Origin: Candidatus Zixiibacteriota bacterium
GTDB lineage: Bacteria; Zixibacteria; MSB-5A5; UBA10806
Length of the DNA: 13,386 bases
Direction of reading: 5' to 3'
NCBI GenBank assembly: GCA_003520965.1
Contig: DOTU01000174.1
Location: 4,828 to 18,213 of the forward strand
The position numbers were made by a program, and so were the translations under genes. Of this stretch, positions 1 through 7,346 are shown in pieces (position 1 is the first letter of the stretch; every line of letters starts with the position of its first letter). The notes beneath the pieces are model-generated. The model was given only the letters and a program-made list of their open reading frames with translations. It did not search any database and was not told the DNA's origin.

Positions 1-618
1 TTCAGCGCTATAATCGGATATCTTTTCGGCTCAATCCCCACCGGCGTTTGGGTGGGGAAAATATTCCGTGGTATCGATATCAGAGAGCAAGGCTCAAAAT
101 CAACTGGGGCCACCAATGTTTATCGGGTTTTGGGTATTCGCTTAGCAATCGTTGTTTTGCTTATCGATATCGCCAAAGGCTTTTTTGCCGCTTATTTGGG
201 ATCGAAAATTTATCTGGGCGATACGCTTCTTTCGCCTAATCAACTGGCTATGATCGCCGGTATATTGGCCATAGTAGGGCATCTCTTTCCGCTCTTTGCC
301 GGGTTTCACGGAGGGAAAGGAGTCGCCACCGGAGCTGGTATGCTTCTATTTTTAGCGCCGCTTGAAGTGGCATTCGCACTTGTGATCTTTATTGTTACAG
401 TTGCTCTGACCCGCTATGTATCGCTTGGTTCGATTCTGGCCGCTTTGTTTTTTGCGCTATCAATTTTAATCCAAAAATATTTATCTCATTATCCACTGGG
501 TAACGAGATAATTGGCCTGTCCTTACTTATCCTTGTTTTGATATTGTATACACACCGGGCCAATATCAGGCGTCTAATTCAGGGAACAGAAAATAAGCTG
601 GGGGCAAAAAAGACATGA
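1..618 (+). CDS. plsY: Acyl-phosphate:glycerol-3-phosphate acyltransferase PlsY (5' truncated)
   Basis: The reading frame is open from base 1, so the start lies just outside the window; 205 codons are present and probably only about 5-10 residues are missing. PlsY is an inner-membrane enzyme that moves the acyl group from acyl-phosphate to sn-glycerol-3-phosphate, giving lysophosphatidic acid, the first step of phospholipid synthesis. Visible family motifs are GSIPTG at the first membrane segment, GSKSTGATNVYRVLG (the GSGNxGATN motif, with K and S in place of the usual G and N), GFHGGKGVATGAG (the loop that binds phosphate), and the C-terminal HRANIRRLIQGTE. Several hydrophobic membrane segments lie between the motifs. 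The stop overlaps the gpsA start by 4 nt (ATGA), so it is coupled to the enzyme that makes its substrate. Confidence 0.96.
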   Translation, partial: FSAIIGYLFGSIPTGVWVGKIFRGIDIREQGSKSTGATNVYRVLGIRLAIVVLLIDIAKGFFAAYLGSKIYLGDTLLSPNQLAMIAGILAIVGHLFPLFAGFHGGKGVATGAGMLLFLAPLEVAFALVIFIVTVALTRYVSLGSILAALFFALSILIQKYLSHYPLGNEIIGLSLLILVLILYTHRANIRRLIQGTENKLGAKKT

Positions 619-1625
619 CAAAAGTATCGGTTCTCGGTGCCGGTGGATGGGGTATTGCTATCGCTAACCTTCTTTGCGAAAAAGGTTATCAGATTGCTCT
701 CTGGGAATTCGATAAGACCGCCGCTGATGAACTTTCCAAATCTCGTGTTCTGCCCGCCAAACTTCCCGGTATTCGCTTGAATGATTCTATTATTGTGACT
801 AACGAACTTGCTCAGGCAGTCGATAATTCAGAATTCATCAATTTCGTGGTTCCTTCGCAAACTCTGCGTTCCGTGGCCCGTAAAATCTCCGAAATCAAAA
901 CCGATAAAAGGCCGATCCTGATAACACTCGCCAAGGGGATCGAGGTCGATACCCTTAAGCGGATGTCTGAGATTCTTGAAGAAACGCTGCCCCAAACTGG
1001 ATACTCCGGTATCGCAGCTCTTTCCGGTCCATCGCACGCTGAAGAGGTCTCGCGTGGTATTCCCACGGCAGTTGTGGCGGCTTCAAAGAATAAAGAAATA
1101 AGCAGCGCTGTTCAAAACCTTTTCAGAACTCCCCGTTTTCGAGTATATACATCAGACGATATTACGGGAGTAGAGCTGGCTGGATCACTAAAGAATATCA
1201 TCGCTTTGGCTGCGGGCATGCTTGATGGCCTTGGTTTGGGCGATAATACCCGTGGGGCGCTTCTTACGCGGGGCTTGGCTGAAATCGTCCGTATGGGCAA
1301 AAGGCTTGGCGCCGACCCAATCACCTTTTCAGGTCTTTCCGGTGTGGGCGACCTGGTCACCACTTGCTTGTCCCATCATTCTCGAAACCGCTATGTGGGT
1401 GAGCAGATAGGCCTTGGGAAAAGCCTCCAGGAGGTCCTTTCCGGCATGAGCATGGTTGCCGAGGGTGTCCAGACTACCAGGTCGGGGTACCAGCTTTCGA
1501 GGCTGCATAAGGTTGAAATGCCAATTACGGCTCAGGTACACCATGTTCTTTTCGAGGGCAAATCTCCGGCTGAGGCTATGAGCGATCTCATGGTCCGCGA
1601 TCCCAAGCCTGAAGACTGGAGTTAA
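615..1625 (+). CDS. gpsA: Glycerol-3-phosphate dehydrogenase [NAD(P)+]
   Basis: GpsA reduces dihydroxyacetone phosphate to sn-glycerol-3-phosphate in the cytoplasm, feeding phospholipid synthesis. The 336 residues match the usual family length. The N-terminal Rossmann dinucleotide motif is GAGGWG (residues 8-13). Other family marks are VVPSQTLR (78-85), AKG with Lys107, LSGPSHAEE (136-144), the catalytic lysine segment LAGSLKNIIAL with Lys193, GDNTRGALLTRG (209-220) and SGVGDLVTTC (242-251). The ATG overlaps the plsY stop (ATGA). A G-rich stretch at 600-604 lies about 10 nt upstream and may be the ribosome binding site. A terminator-like hairpin starts about 43 nt after the stop, so plsY-gpsA looks like the 3' end of one transcription unit. 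Confidence 0.97.
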   Translation: MTKVSVLGAGGWGIAIANLLCEKGYQIALWEFDKTAADELSKSRVLPAKLPGIRLNDSIIVTNELAQAVDNSEFINFVVPSQTLRSVARKISEIKTDKRPILITLAKGIEVDTLKRMSEILEETLPQTGYSGIAALSGPSHAEEVSRGIPTAVVAASKNKEISSAVQNLFRTPRFRVYTSDDITGVELAGSLKNIIALAAGMLDGLGLGDNTRGALLTRGLAEIVRMGKRLGADPITFSGLSGVGDLVTTCLSHHSRNRYVGEQIGLGKSLQEVLSGMSMVAEGVQTTRSGYQLSRLHKVEMPITAQVHHVLFEGKSPAEAMSDLMVRDPKPEDWS

Positions 1626-1667
1626 GCTCTCAACGGCATCCTTACAATCCATTGATTATTTGATGCA

Positions 1668-1700
1668 GCATGGCAATCGTGCATGCCAGAATGCCTTTTT
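1668..1700 (+). terminator. Probable intrinsic terminator after gpsA
   Basis: GCA-TGGCA (1668-1675) can pair with TGCCA (1684-1688) and, across a 3-nt bulge, with TGC (1692-1694); a TTTTT tract follows at 1696-1700. The position, 43 nt past the gpsA stop, fits the end of the plsY-gpsA unit. The stem is bulged and modest, so confidence is moderate. Confidence 0.45.
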
Positions 1701-1782
1701 GTGGATAGAATCCGAATAGTTTCTCCCGCGCTAACGTATAATACCAGAAGAATTGATTGGTTTTAGCTATTAAACGAGGGTA

Positions 1783-1902
1783 ATGGCTGTAACAATAAAA
1801 ATCACCACACCCGAAAACGGGTTATTCAACGGGGTTTTTCATTCATCATTTCCCAAAAATACCTTGCAAGGTTACCCCTTTTCTACAATATTTACCCTTT
1901 AA
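1783..1902 (+). CDS. Possible small protein, 39 aa, unknown
   Basis: This short ATG-to-TAA frame lies in the otherwise empty 310-nt gap between gpsA and xseB. A GAGGG sequence (1776-1780) sits 2-3 nt before the ATG, which is rather close. A perfect TATAAT (1737-1742) lies upstream but has no good -35 partner. The predicted peptide starts MAVTIKITTPENGLFNG and contains a tandem NGLF/NGVF, coded by a near-repeat of 12 bases (1818-1829 and 1830-1841). It has no clear membrane segment or signal peptide and I recognise no family. A small hairpin, ACCCG-AAAA-CGGGT (1809-1822), lies inside it, so the region could instead be a non-coding leader or a remnant. No homology can be claimed. Confidence 0.2.
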   Translation: MAVTIKITTPENGLFNGVFHSSFPKNTLQGYPFSTIFTL

Positions 1903-1918
1903 TGATAATAACTATACT
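1891..1918 (+). promoter_or_regulatory. Putative sigma-70-type promoter for the xseB-dxs run
   Basis: TTTACC (1891-1896) and TATACT (1913-1918) are separated by 16 nt. Transcription would start near 1925, only about 12 nt before the xseB ATG at 1937, giving a very short leader with no strong Shine-Dalgarno. This is a consensus match by eye only. Confidence 0.35.
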
Positions 1919-1936
1919 CCGTTGGCGGATTGGATA

Positions 1937-2194
1937 ATGGCGAAAAAAGTAAATTTAAAGATCGATTTTGAAAAATCCATGGAGGAACTCGAAAAGATCG
2001 TCGGAGATCTCGAATCGGGTACTCTTACCCTGGACCAATCAATTGAGGCATTCGAACGGGGCATTGAGCTTTCGAAGCTTTGTCAGAAACGGCTTGAAGC
2101 CGCCGAGGAACGGGTCAAAAAACTGCTCGAAAAAACTAACGGCGAGATTGGCCTGGAACTCTTTGAGGAAGAAGAAGGAAATACTAATGGATAA
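1937..2194 (+). CDS. xseB: Exodeoxyribonuclease VII small subunit
   Basis: XseB is the small helical subunit that joins XseA to form exonuclease VII, which degrades single-stranded DNA from both ends. The 85 residues fit the usual 70-90. The family core is visible as FEKSMEELEKIVGDLESGTL (residues 11-30), followed by LDQSIEAFERGIELSK and an acidic coiled-coil tail, RLEAAEERVKKLLEK. The ATG at 1937 gives the expected N-terminus MAKKVNL. A TTG at 1922 in the same frame would add five residues but has no ribosome binding site. No xseA lies next to it: the upstream gap is too short to hold one. The stop overlaps the dxs start by 8 nt. Confidence 0.93.
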   Translation: MAKKVNLKIDFEKSMEELEKIVGDLESGTLTLDQSIEAFERGIELSKLCQKRLEAAEERVKKLLEKTNGEIGLELFEEEEGNTNG

Positions 2195-4094
2195 GTTGTT
2201 GCCGCTGGTAAACTCCCCCTCTGATCTTAAAATATTAAAACTTGACGATTTGCCGATCCTGGCCGCTGAAATACGCGAGCTGATTATCGATGTTTGCGCC
2301 AAGAATGGCGGACACCTTGGCGCCAGTTTGGGTGTGGTAGAGCTTATTACTGCGCTGCATTACGTTTATGAAGCCCCCAAGGACATTATTATTTATGATG
2401 TCAGCCATCAGGCCTATACGCATAAGATTTTAACCGGCAGGCGTGATACATTTCCCACTATCCGCACCGCTGGCGGCCTCTCGGGATTCTGCACAAGAAG
2501 CGAATCGGAGTACGATCCATTCGGCGCAGGCCATGCCTGTACGTCGCTTTCGGCCGCCCTTGGATTTGCCGCGGCCCGCGATCTTAAAGGCGAAGATAAC
2601 AAAGTCATCGCAGTTGTTGGAGATGGTTCTCTTACCGGCGGCATGGCTTGGGAGGGGTTGAATCAGATAGGCTCCTCGGGAAGGAATATCCTCGTGGTTT
2701 TAAATGATAATAAGATGTCTATTTCGAACAATGTTGGCGCCATTGCCAAATATCTCACTGAGATTCTGGCGGATGAGCCGTACAACAAGCTTAAAAATGA
2801 AATCTGGCATCTCTCCGGCCGATTGCCCAAGCATGAAAAGGTTCGCGGCGTGGTGGCCATGATGGAAGAAGCTCTAAAGGGGGTTATGGTTCCGGGCATT
2901 ATCTTCGAAAAATTCGGATTCCGCTATTTCGGTCCTATCGATGGCCACGATATAAAGCTTCTAGTGAAGACCCTTGGCAACATAAAAAACCTGCCCGGGC
3001 CGAAATTTCTGCATATCAGTACCATCAAAGGAAAAGGGTATGAGTTTGCCGAAAACGATTATCTGCGATTCCACGGCGTTCCAAAGTTCGATAAGGTAAC
3101 CGGCAAAACGCTTTCGATAAGCAAATCTCTACCATATACCAAAGTTTTTGGCGAAACAATGGCCCATCTTGCCTTCAATGATAAAGCAATCTGTGCGGTT
3201 ACAGCCGCTATGTGCAGCGGCACAGGCCTGGAGAAATATGCCAAAGATAATCCGGATCGTTTCTTCGATGTTGGTATTGCCGAACAGCATGGGGCAACTT
3301 TCGCAGCTGGTTTGGCTGCTTGTGGCTTAAAGCCGTTCTATGCCGTCTATTCAACCTTCCTGCAACGCGGATTTGATCAGGTCATGCACGACGTTGCGCT
3401 GCAAAGACTACCTGTACGTTTCTGTATGGACCGCGCCGGCGTGGTGGGAGATGACGGACCAACTCATCATGGCTGTTTCGATATCTCATTTTTGCGCCCT
3501 ATTCCCAATATGGTCATATTTGCGCCCAAGGATGGCCGCGAGTTTCGCGATGGCCTGAATTTCGCCGCTAATTTTAACGATGGTCCCTTTGCTATCCGCT
3601 ACCCCAGAGAGACCGTACCAGAGGAAAGCGTTGAGATGGATTTCCAGTCCCTCGAACTTGGAAGCTGGGAGATCATTCGAGAAGGTAGCGATCTGGCAAT
3701 TTTCGCGGTCGGAAGCATGGTTTATCCTGCCTGGAAAGCCAGCGAAATCCTCGAAAAGGACGGCATTAGCTGTCGTGTGGTCAATGCCCGTTTTATCAAA
3801 CCGATGGATGAGAAAATTCTTTCCGATACGTTCGAAAAATTTGGCAGCATTCTTACCGTTTGCGAAAATTCCATACTTGGAGGTTTCGGTGAGGGGGTCC
3901 TGGATTGGATGACTGAAAAAGGAATTAGCGACGTTCATATAAAAGACCTTGGTATTCCCGATCGATTTATTGAGCATGGCCCTCGTGAGGCTCTTTTGCA
4001 TAAAATTGGCTTGGATTCCGAGGGGATTGCTTCGGCGGCCCTGGAGCTTCATCAAAGTGCGAAAAGATCAACCCGTTCTCGGAAACAAAATTGA
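2187..4094 (+). CDS. dxs: 1-deoxy-D-xylulose-5-phosphate synthase
   Basis: Dxs condenses pyruvate and glyceraldehyde 3-phosphate, using thiamine diphosphate, to give DXP, the first step of the MEP isoprenoid pathway and a branch to thiamine and pyridoxal synthesis. The 635 residues match the family. Visible marks are GGHLGASLG (41-49), SHQAYTHKILTGR (73-85, with S before His74 where G is common), the thiamine diphosphate/metal motif GDGSLTGG (145-152) ending at N173-x-N175, the catalytic glutamate in GIAEQHG (363-369, Glu366), and DRAGVVGDDGPTHHG (415-429). The ATG at 2187 was chosen because AAGGA (2175-2179) lies 7 nt upstream and residues 1-50 then align with the family; the frame stays open further upstream only because it shadows xseB. 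It overlaps xseB by 8 nt and nadK by 4 nt. The usual partner ispA is not between xseB and dxs. Confidence 0.97.
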   Translation: MDKLLPLVNSPSDLKILKLDDLPILAAEIRELIIDVCAKNGGHLGASLGVVELITALHYVYEAPKDIIIYDVSHQAYTHKILTGRRDTFPTIRTAGGLSGFCTRSESEYDPFGAGHACTSLSAALGFAAARDLKGEDNKVIAVVGDGSLTGGMAWEGLNQIGSSGRNILVVLNDNKMSISNNVGAIAKYLTEILADEPYNKLKNEIWHLSGRLPKHEKVRGVVAMMEEALKGVMVPGIIFEKFGFRYFGPIDGHDIKLLVKTLGNIKNLPGPKFLHISTIKGKGYEFAENDYLRFHGVPKFDKVTGKTLSISKSLPYTKVFGETMAHLAFNDKAICAVTAAMCSGTGLEKYAKDNPDRFFDVGIAEQHGATFAAGLAACGLKPFYAVYSTFLQRGFDQVMHDVALQRLPVRFCMDRAGVVGDDGPTHHGCFDISFLRPIPNMVIFAPKDGREFRDGLNFAANFNDGPFAIRYPRETVPEESVEMDFQSLELGSWEIIREGSDLAIFAVGSMVYPAWKASEILEKDGISCRVVNARFIKPMDEKILSDTFEKFGSILTVCENSILGGFGEGVLDWMTEKGISDVHIKDLGIPDRFIEHGPREALLHKIGLDSEGIASAALELHQSAKRSTRSRKQN

Positions 4095-4951
4095 AAACCA
4101 TCGGCATTGCGATTCATACTGATCGACCGCTAATCAAGGAAACAACGGATCGTGTCATTAACTGGTGCAATAATAATGGTATCGAATGCCGGATGTGCGA
4201 AGGCGCGGTCAAAATCGTAGATCACGCTGAACTTGCTATCGCCAGCGAAGATATCAGTACAATTTGCGAAGCTATTATAACTCTGGGCGGGGACGGCTCG
4301 ATATTGGCATCAGCCCGAGCATTTGGAAAGTATGGCGTTCCTATTCTGGGAGTTAATCTTGGCAAACTCGGTTTTCTTACCGAGGTGGCTCAAAATCAGG
4401 TCGAAGATGCACTTTCCCATCTAAAGGAAAATAAATTTAGGATAGAAGAGCGTATGGCTCTTGAAATTACGTTTCCAAACCACACAACCCTGACCGCGTT
4501 AAACGATGTTGTGGTCGATCATGGTGAGCAGATCCGTCTGGCCAGGATGGACCTCTTATCGAATGGCGAGTTTGTCTGCCCCTACGATGCCGATGGGGTA
4601 GTAATCGCCACTCCAACCGGTTCAACTGCTTATTCGCTTTCAGCCGGTGGGCCGGTTATCGATCCTGTTATGAATGCTGTTGCGGTCACTCCAATCTCGC
4701 CCCACACCCTGGCTCTTCGGAGCATTATCTTCCCGGCCGAAAATATCCTCACTATTCGCGCTGGGTTAAATGAGATGGATTTACGGATTGCGCTCGATGG
4801 TCAGATCATGGGCACTCTCTCGAGCGGTCAGGAAGTAATAATTAAAAAAGCCAAATACAAAGTTAAATTGATAAAATTCGAGACTAAATCGTTCTATGAG
4901 GTGCTGCGCACCAAGCTGCATTGGGGAGCCAGGCCTCTTTTCAACTCATAA
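4091..4951 (+). CDS. nadK: NAD kinase
   Basis: NadK phosphorylates NAD to NADP with ATP or polyphosphate in the cytoplasm. The 286 residues are normal for bacterial forms. The diagnostic motifs are all present: GGDGS (66-70), GVNLGKLGFL (87-96), the ND pair at 138-139 in ALNDVVVD, TPTGSTAYSLSAGGP (174-188), and DGQ (236-238) near the C-terminus. The start is a TTG whose last two bases form the dxs TGA stop (TTGA overlap); a GGA lies about 8 nt upstream. No in-frame ATG exists before the GGDGS region that would keep the N-terminal domain, so TTG is the reasonable choice. The stop overlaps recN by 1 nt (TAATG), implying translational coupling. Confidence 0.96.
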   Translation: MKTIGIAIHTDRPLIKETTDRVINWCNNNGIECRMCEGAVKIVDHAELAIASEDISTICEAIITLGGDGSILASARAFGKYGVPILGVNLGKLGFLTEVAQNQVEDALSHLKENKFRIEERMALEITFPNHTTLTALNDVVVDHGEQIRLARMDLLSNGEFVCPYDADGVVIATPTGSTAYSLSAGGPVIDPVMNAVAVTPISPHTLALRSIIFPAENILTIRAGLNEMDLRIALDGQIMGTLSSGQEVIIKKAKYKVKLIKFETKSFYEVLRTKLHWGARPLFNS

Positions 4952-6672
4952 TGCTGGCGCATTTGCATATTGAAAATTTCGCCTTAATCGACCGGCTGGA
5001 TATCGACTTTGGCCAGGGCTTGAATGTCCTAACCGGCTCGACCGGGGCCGGCAAGTCTATTATTGTCGGTGCTCTGGACCTTATCCTGGGCGGCCGAGGC
5101 AGTGAAGAGATCATACGTACGGGCGAAGCAGCCTGTATTGTCGAGGGAATATTTACTCTTGAAAGCCCAGCACTTGCCAACAGATTAAAAGAGTTATTCG
5201 ATATTACCGTTGATAGCAAGACTATCACTATCAGACGTGAGTACAAGCGCAAAGGCGGAGGCCGAGCTTTCATCGAGGGCGCTCAGGTTTCGCTCTCGGA
5301 GCTCAAGGAGATATCGGAGGATTTAGCCGATATCCTGGGCCAGCATTCGCATCAGGCGCTGCTTGATCCGGCTACGCACTGCGGATACCTGGATCGGTAC
5401 GCCGGATTAGAGGCAAGAGTTGCCGATCTTCGTACCCTCTATAACAATGCTGTTAGCCTACGAACCGATATTCAATCGGCAGATCGCGTCGCCAAAGAAA
5501 TCAACGATAGGATTGATCTCCTAAGTTTCCAGCTTACCGAAATCGAGCGTGCCAATCTGAAAATCGGCGAAGAAGAAAAACTTAAAGATGAGAAAAAGCT
5601 TCTGGAAAACAGCCAGAAGATTCGAGATACGGTCCAATGGACCACCCGAATATTATTGGAAGATGATGGCTCGGCTATCGAAAAAATCGGCGAAGCGGAA
5701 AAAGGATTAAATCCGATCACCCCGGCAAGCGATACAGTTAAAGAAATCGCGGCTTCCCTTCGAGGCGCGTCCGATTCGATTCGCGAATCTGTCAACGCGC
5801 TGGAAAGCCTGGCTGCCAAACTTGACGATGATCCCTTGAGATTGGAGGAAATTAACGCTCGACTCGACGAAATATTTCGTCTTCGGAAAAAGTATGGTGG
5901 CACCATTGAGGATATCTTAAAATACGCCATTAATTCCTTCGACGAGCTTTCCAAACTTAAAACAAAAGAACTTGATACCAAAAGCGTCAAAGAACGTTTT
6001 GATAAGGTTACCTTACAACTGAGCAAACTGGGCCAGGAGGTCTCGGCTGCCAGAAAGAAGGCCCGGCCCGGTTTTGAAAAACTTGTCATCGAAAAACTTG
6101 TTTTAATGGGCATACCCAAAGCGCAATTCCAAATTGATATCATTTATGCCGAAAATCCGGATGGTTTCTACAAAACAGATGGTAAGAACCTGGGGGGAGA
6201 TACTACCGGGTTTGATATTGTCGAATTTCAGTTTTGCGCTAATCCCGGCGAGGGTTTGAAACCTCTGGCCAAAATTGCTTCGGGCGGCGAAATTTCGCGG
6301 GTAATGCTTGCGCTTAAAAATGCATTTTTACGCAAACGCGGCGGAACCTGCGAGGTTTTCGATGAGATCGATGTGGGCATCTCAGGTGATGTGGCCGCCA
6401 AAGTTGCCCGCCAGCTAAAAGAGCTATCTAATAAGCACCAGGTGATCTGTATAACGCACCTGGCTCAGATCGCCTCGATGGGTGACCTCCATTTTAGAGT
6501 ATTTAAAAGCGCTCAAAAAGGAAGATCTGTCACCCAAGTGGAACCGCTTAATCGTGAGGAGAGGGTAAAAGAAATTGCTTCTCTTATTTCCGGAGAAAAG
6601 ATATCTCCAAAAGCTTTAGCGGGAGCGGAGGAGCTTTTGCGTATGGCTGGCAAGGAGCTTTCACAACAATGA
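4951..6672 (+). CDS. recN: DNA repair protein RecN
   Basis: RecN is an SMC-like ATPase that helps repair DNA double-strand breaks. With the ATG at 4951 the protein has 573 residues, close to the usual 550-570, and begins MLAHLHIENFALID like the family; a TTG at 4921 would add ten unrelated residues. Visible marks are Walker A GSTGAGKS (29-36), GQHSHQALLDP (130-140, Q-loop region), a long charged coiled-coil middle (about 150-375), the ABC signature SGGEISR (444-450), Walker B with FDEIDVGISG (470-479), and a switch histidine in ITHLAQIA (501-508). It is joined to nadK by TAATG and to the next gene by ATGA. A nadK-recN pairing is known from clostridial neighbourhoods, usually with argR between them. 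Confidence 0.97.
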   Translation: MLAHLHIENFALIDRLDIDFGQGLNVLTGSTGAGKSIIVGALDLILGGRGSEEIIRTGEAACIVEGIFTLESPALANRLKELFDITVDSKTITIRREYKRKGGGRAFIEGAQVSLSELKEISEDLADILGQHSHQALLDPATHCGYLDRYAGLEARVADLRTLYNNAVSLRTDIQSADRVAKEINDRIDLLSFQLTEIERANLKIGEEEKLKDEKKLLENSQKIRDTVQWTTRILLEDDGSAIEKIGEAEKGLNPITPASDTVKEIAASLRGASDSIRESVNALESLAAKLDDDPLRLEEINARLDEIFRLRKKYGGTIEDILKYAINSFDELSKLKTKELDTKSVKERFDKVTLQLSKLGQEVSAARKKARPGFEKLVIEKLVLMGIPKAQFQIDIIYAENPDGFYKTDGKNLGGDTTGFDIVEFQFCANPGEGLKPLAKIASGGEISRVMLALKNAFLRKRGGTCEVFDEIDVGISGDVAAKVARQLKELSNKHQVICITHLAQIASMGDLHFRVFKSAQKGRSVTQVEPLNREERVKEIASLISGEKISPKALAGAEELLRMAGKELSQQ

Positions 6673-7202
6673 GTTGGTTTCGTTGGAATTTACCCAATCT
6701 CCTCTCTGGCTTAAGGCTCATTCTCATTATTCCATTTGTGATGGCACTTAAACAAAATGACCATCTATTAGTAATCCTCGTCGCCGCTACAATCGTTCTA
6801 ACCGATTTTTTGGATGGCCAATTGGCACGAGCCTGGCATGTGATATCCGAAACTGGCAAAATTCTCGATCCCTTATCGGATAAGGTATGCACTGCACTCG
6901 CTGCTTTAAGCCTGGTATATTACCGCGGTTTTCCATTATGGCTGCTTGTTTTGATCGCGGTCCGCGATTTTGCCATTCTCGTGGCTGGTGTAATACTCAT
7001 GAAATACAGGCATATTGTGCCGGTTTCAGATATGGTTGGACGGGTGACCATGACCGTAGTCTCCACTTGTCTGTTGATTTATCTGTTTAGTCTTGATTTG
7101 TTTAAATTGCCTATGATTATTATAACAGTTATCGTAATTGTGATTTCGGCTATCTCCTATGGCCATAATTTTTATACACTTATGCGACGGAAACCTGTTT
7201 GA
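6669..7202 (+). CDS. pgsA: CDP-alcohol phosphatidyltransferase, probably phosphatidylglycerophosphate synthase
   Basis: This 177-residue integral membrane protein carries the complete CDP-alcohol phosphatidyltransferase motif D-G-x2-A-R-x8-G-x3-D-x3-D: Asp49, Gly50, Ala53, Arg54, Gly63, Asp67 and Asp71, with Asp46 just before. The N-terminus NLPNLLSGLRLILIIP is typical of PgsA, which makes phosphatidylglycerophosphate from CDP-diacylglycerol and sn-glycerol-3-phosphate. About five hydrophobic segments are visible. The middle (AVRDFAIL, then SDMVGRVTM) differs from textbook PgsA, which has RE and GK there, so another alcohol acceptor, including a cardiolipin-type one, is possible. AAGGAG (6652-6657) lies 11 nt before the ATG, and the start overlaps the recN stop by 4 nt. 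Glycerol-3-phosphate from GpsA in this window would be its substrate if the PgsA call is right. Confidence 0.85.
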   Translation: MSWFRWNLPNLLSGLRLILIIPFVMALKQNDHLLVILVAATIVLTDFLDGQLARAWHVISETGKILDPLSDKVCTALAALSLVYYRGFPLWLLVLIAVRDFAILVAGVILMKYRHIVPVSDMVGRVTMTVVSTCLLIYLFSLDLFKLPMIIITVIVIVISAISYGHNFYTLMRRKPV

Positions 7203-7212
7203 ACGGTTTCGC

Positions 7213-7241
7213 TTGTTATGGACGGAATAATCGTGTATCAT
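7213..7241 (+). promoter_or_regulatory. Putative promoter for the secreted protein gene
   Basis: TTGTTA (7213-7218) and TATCAT (7236-7241) are 17 nt apart. Transcription would begin near 7248, leaving a leader of about 100 nt that contains the paired segments at 7265-7312. Consensus match by eye. Confidence 0.35.
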
Positions 7242-7264
7242 TAGGCGCGATTGATAAACACTAA

Positions 7265-7315
7265 ACCGAGTCAGGGGCTTTTCGGTCAAAATATATGCAA
7301 CAAGTAGCCCCTTTT
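7265..7315 (+). terminator. Long-loop hairpin with U tract, or pseudoknotted leader
   Basis: AGGGGCT (7273-7279) pairs perfectly with AGCCCCT (7306-7312), followed by TTT, which could end the xseB-pgsA transcript 70 nt past its stop. The 26-nt loop is long for a terminator. ACCGAG (7265-7270) can also pair with TTCGGT (7281-7286), and the two helices interleave as an H-type pseudoknot. Either reading is possible. Confidence 0.35.
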
Positions 7316-7346
7316 GGCGGTATCTTATGTGTGAAGAGGAGGATTG

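Noticed and set aside
1671..1688. Sigma-54-like TGGCAT...TTGC on the minus strand
   Set aside because: The GG and GC are 11 nt apart instead of 10 and it faces into gpsA; the same bases are better explained as part of a terminator hairpin.
1968..2186. N-terminal extension of Dxs
   Set aside because: The extra codons read xseB out of frame and give a basic, low-complexity stretch unlike any Dxs; the ATG at 2187 has a good Shine-Dalgarno.
2395..2435. Dxs SHQAY in place of the common GHQAY
   Set aside because: A serine before this histidine is found in other bacterial Dxs proteins as far as I know, and all catalytic residues are present; not evidence for altered function.
3486..4055. 189-codon minus-strand frame inside dxs
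   Set aside because: It lies fully antisense to a well-supported Dxs coding region, has no ribosome binding site or recognisable domain, and is a shadow frame.
5472..6143. 223-codon minus-strand frame inside recN
   Set aside because: Its serine-rich composition is what results from reading the Lys/Glu-rich RecN coiled coil on the opposite strand.
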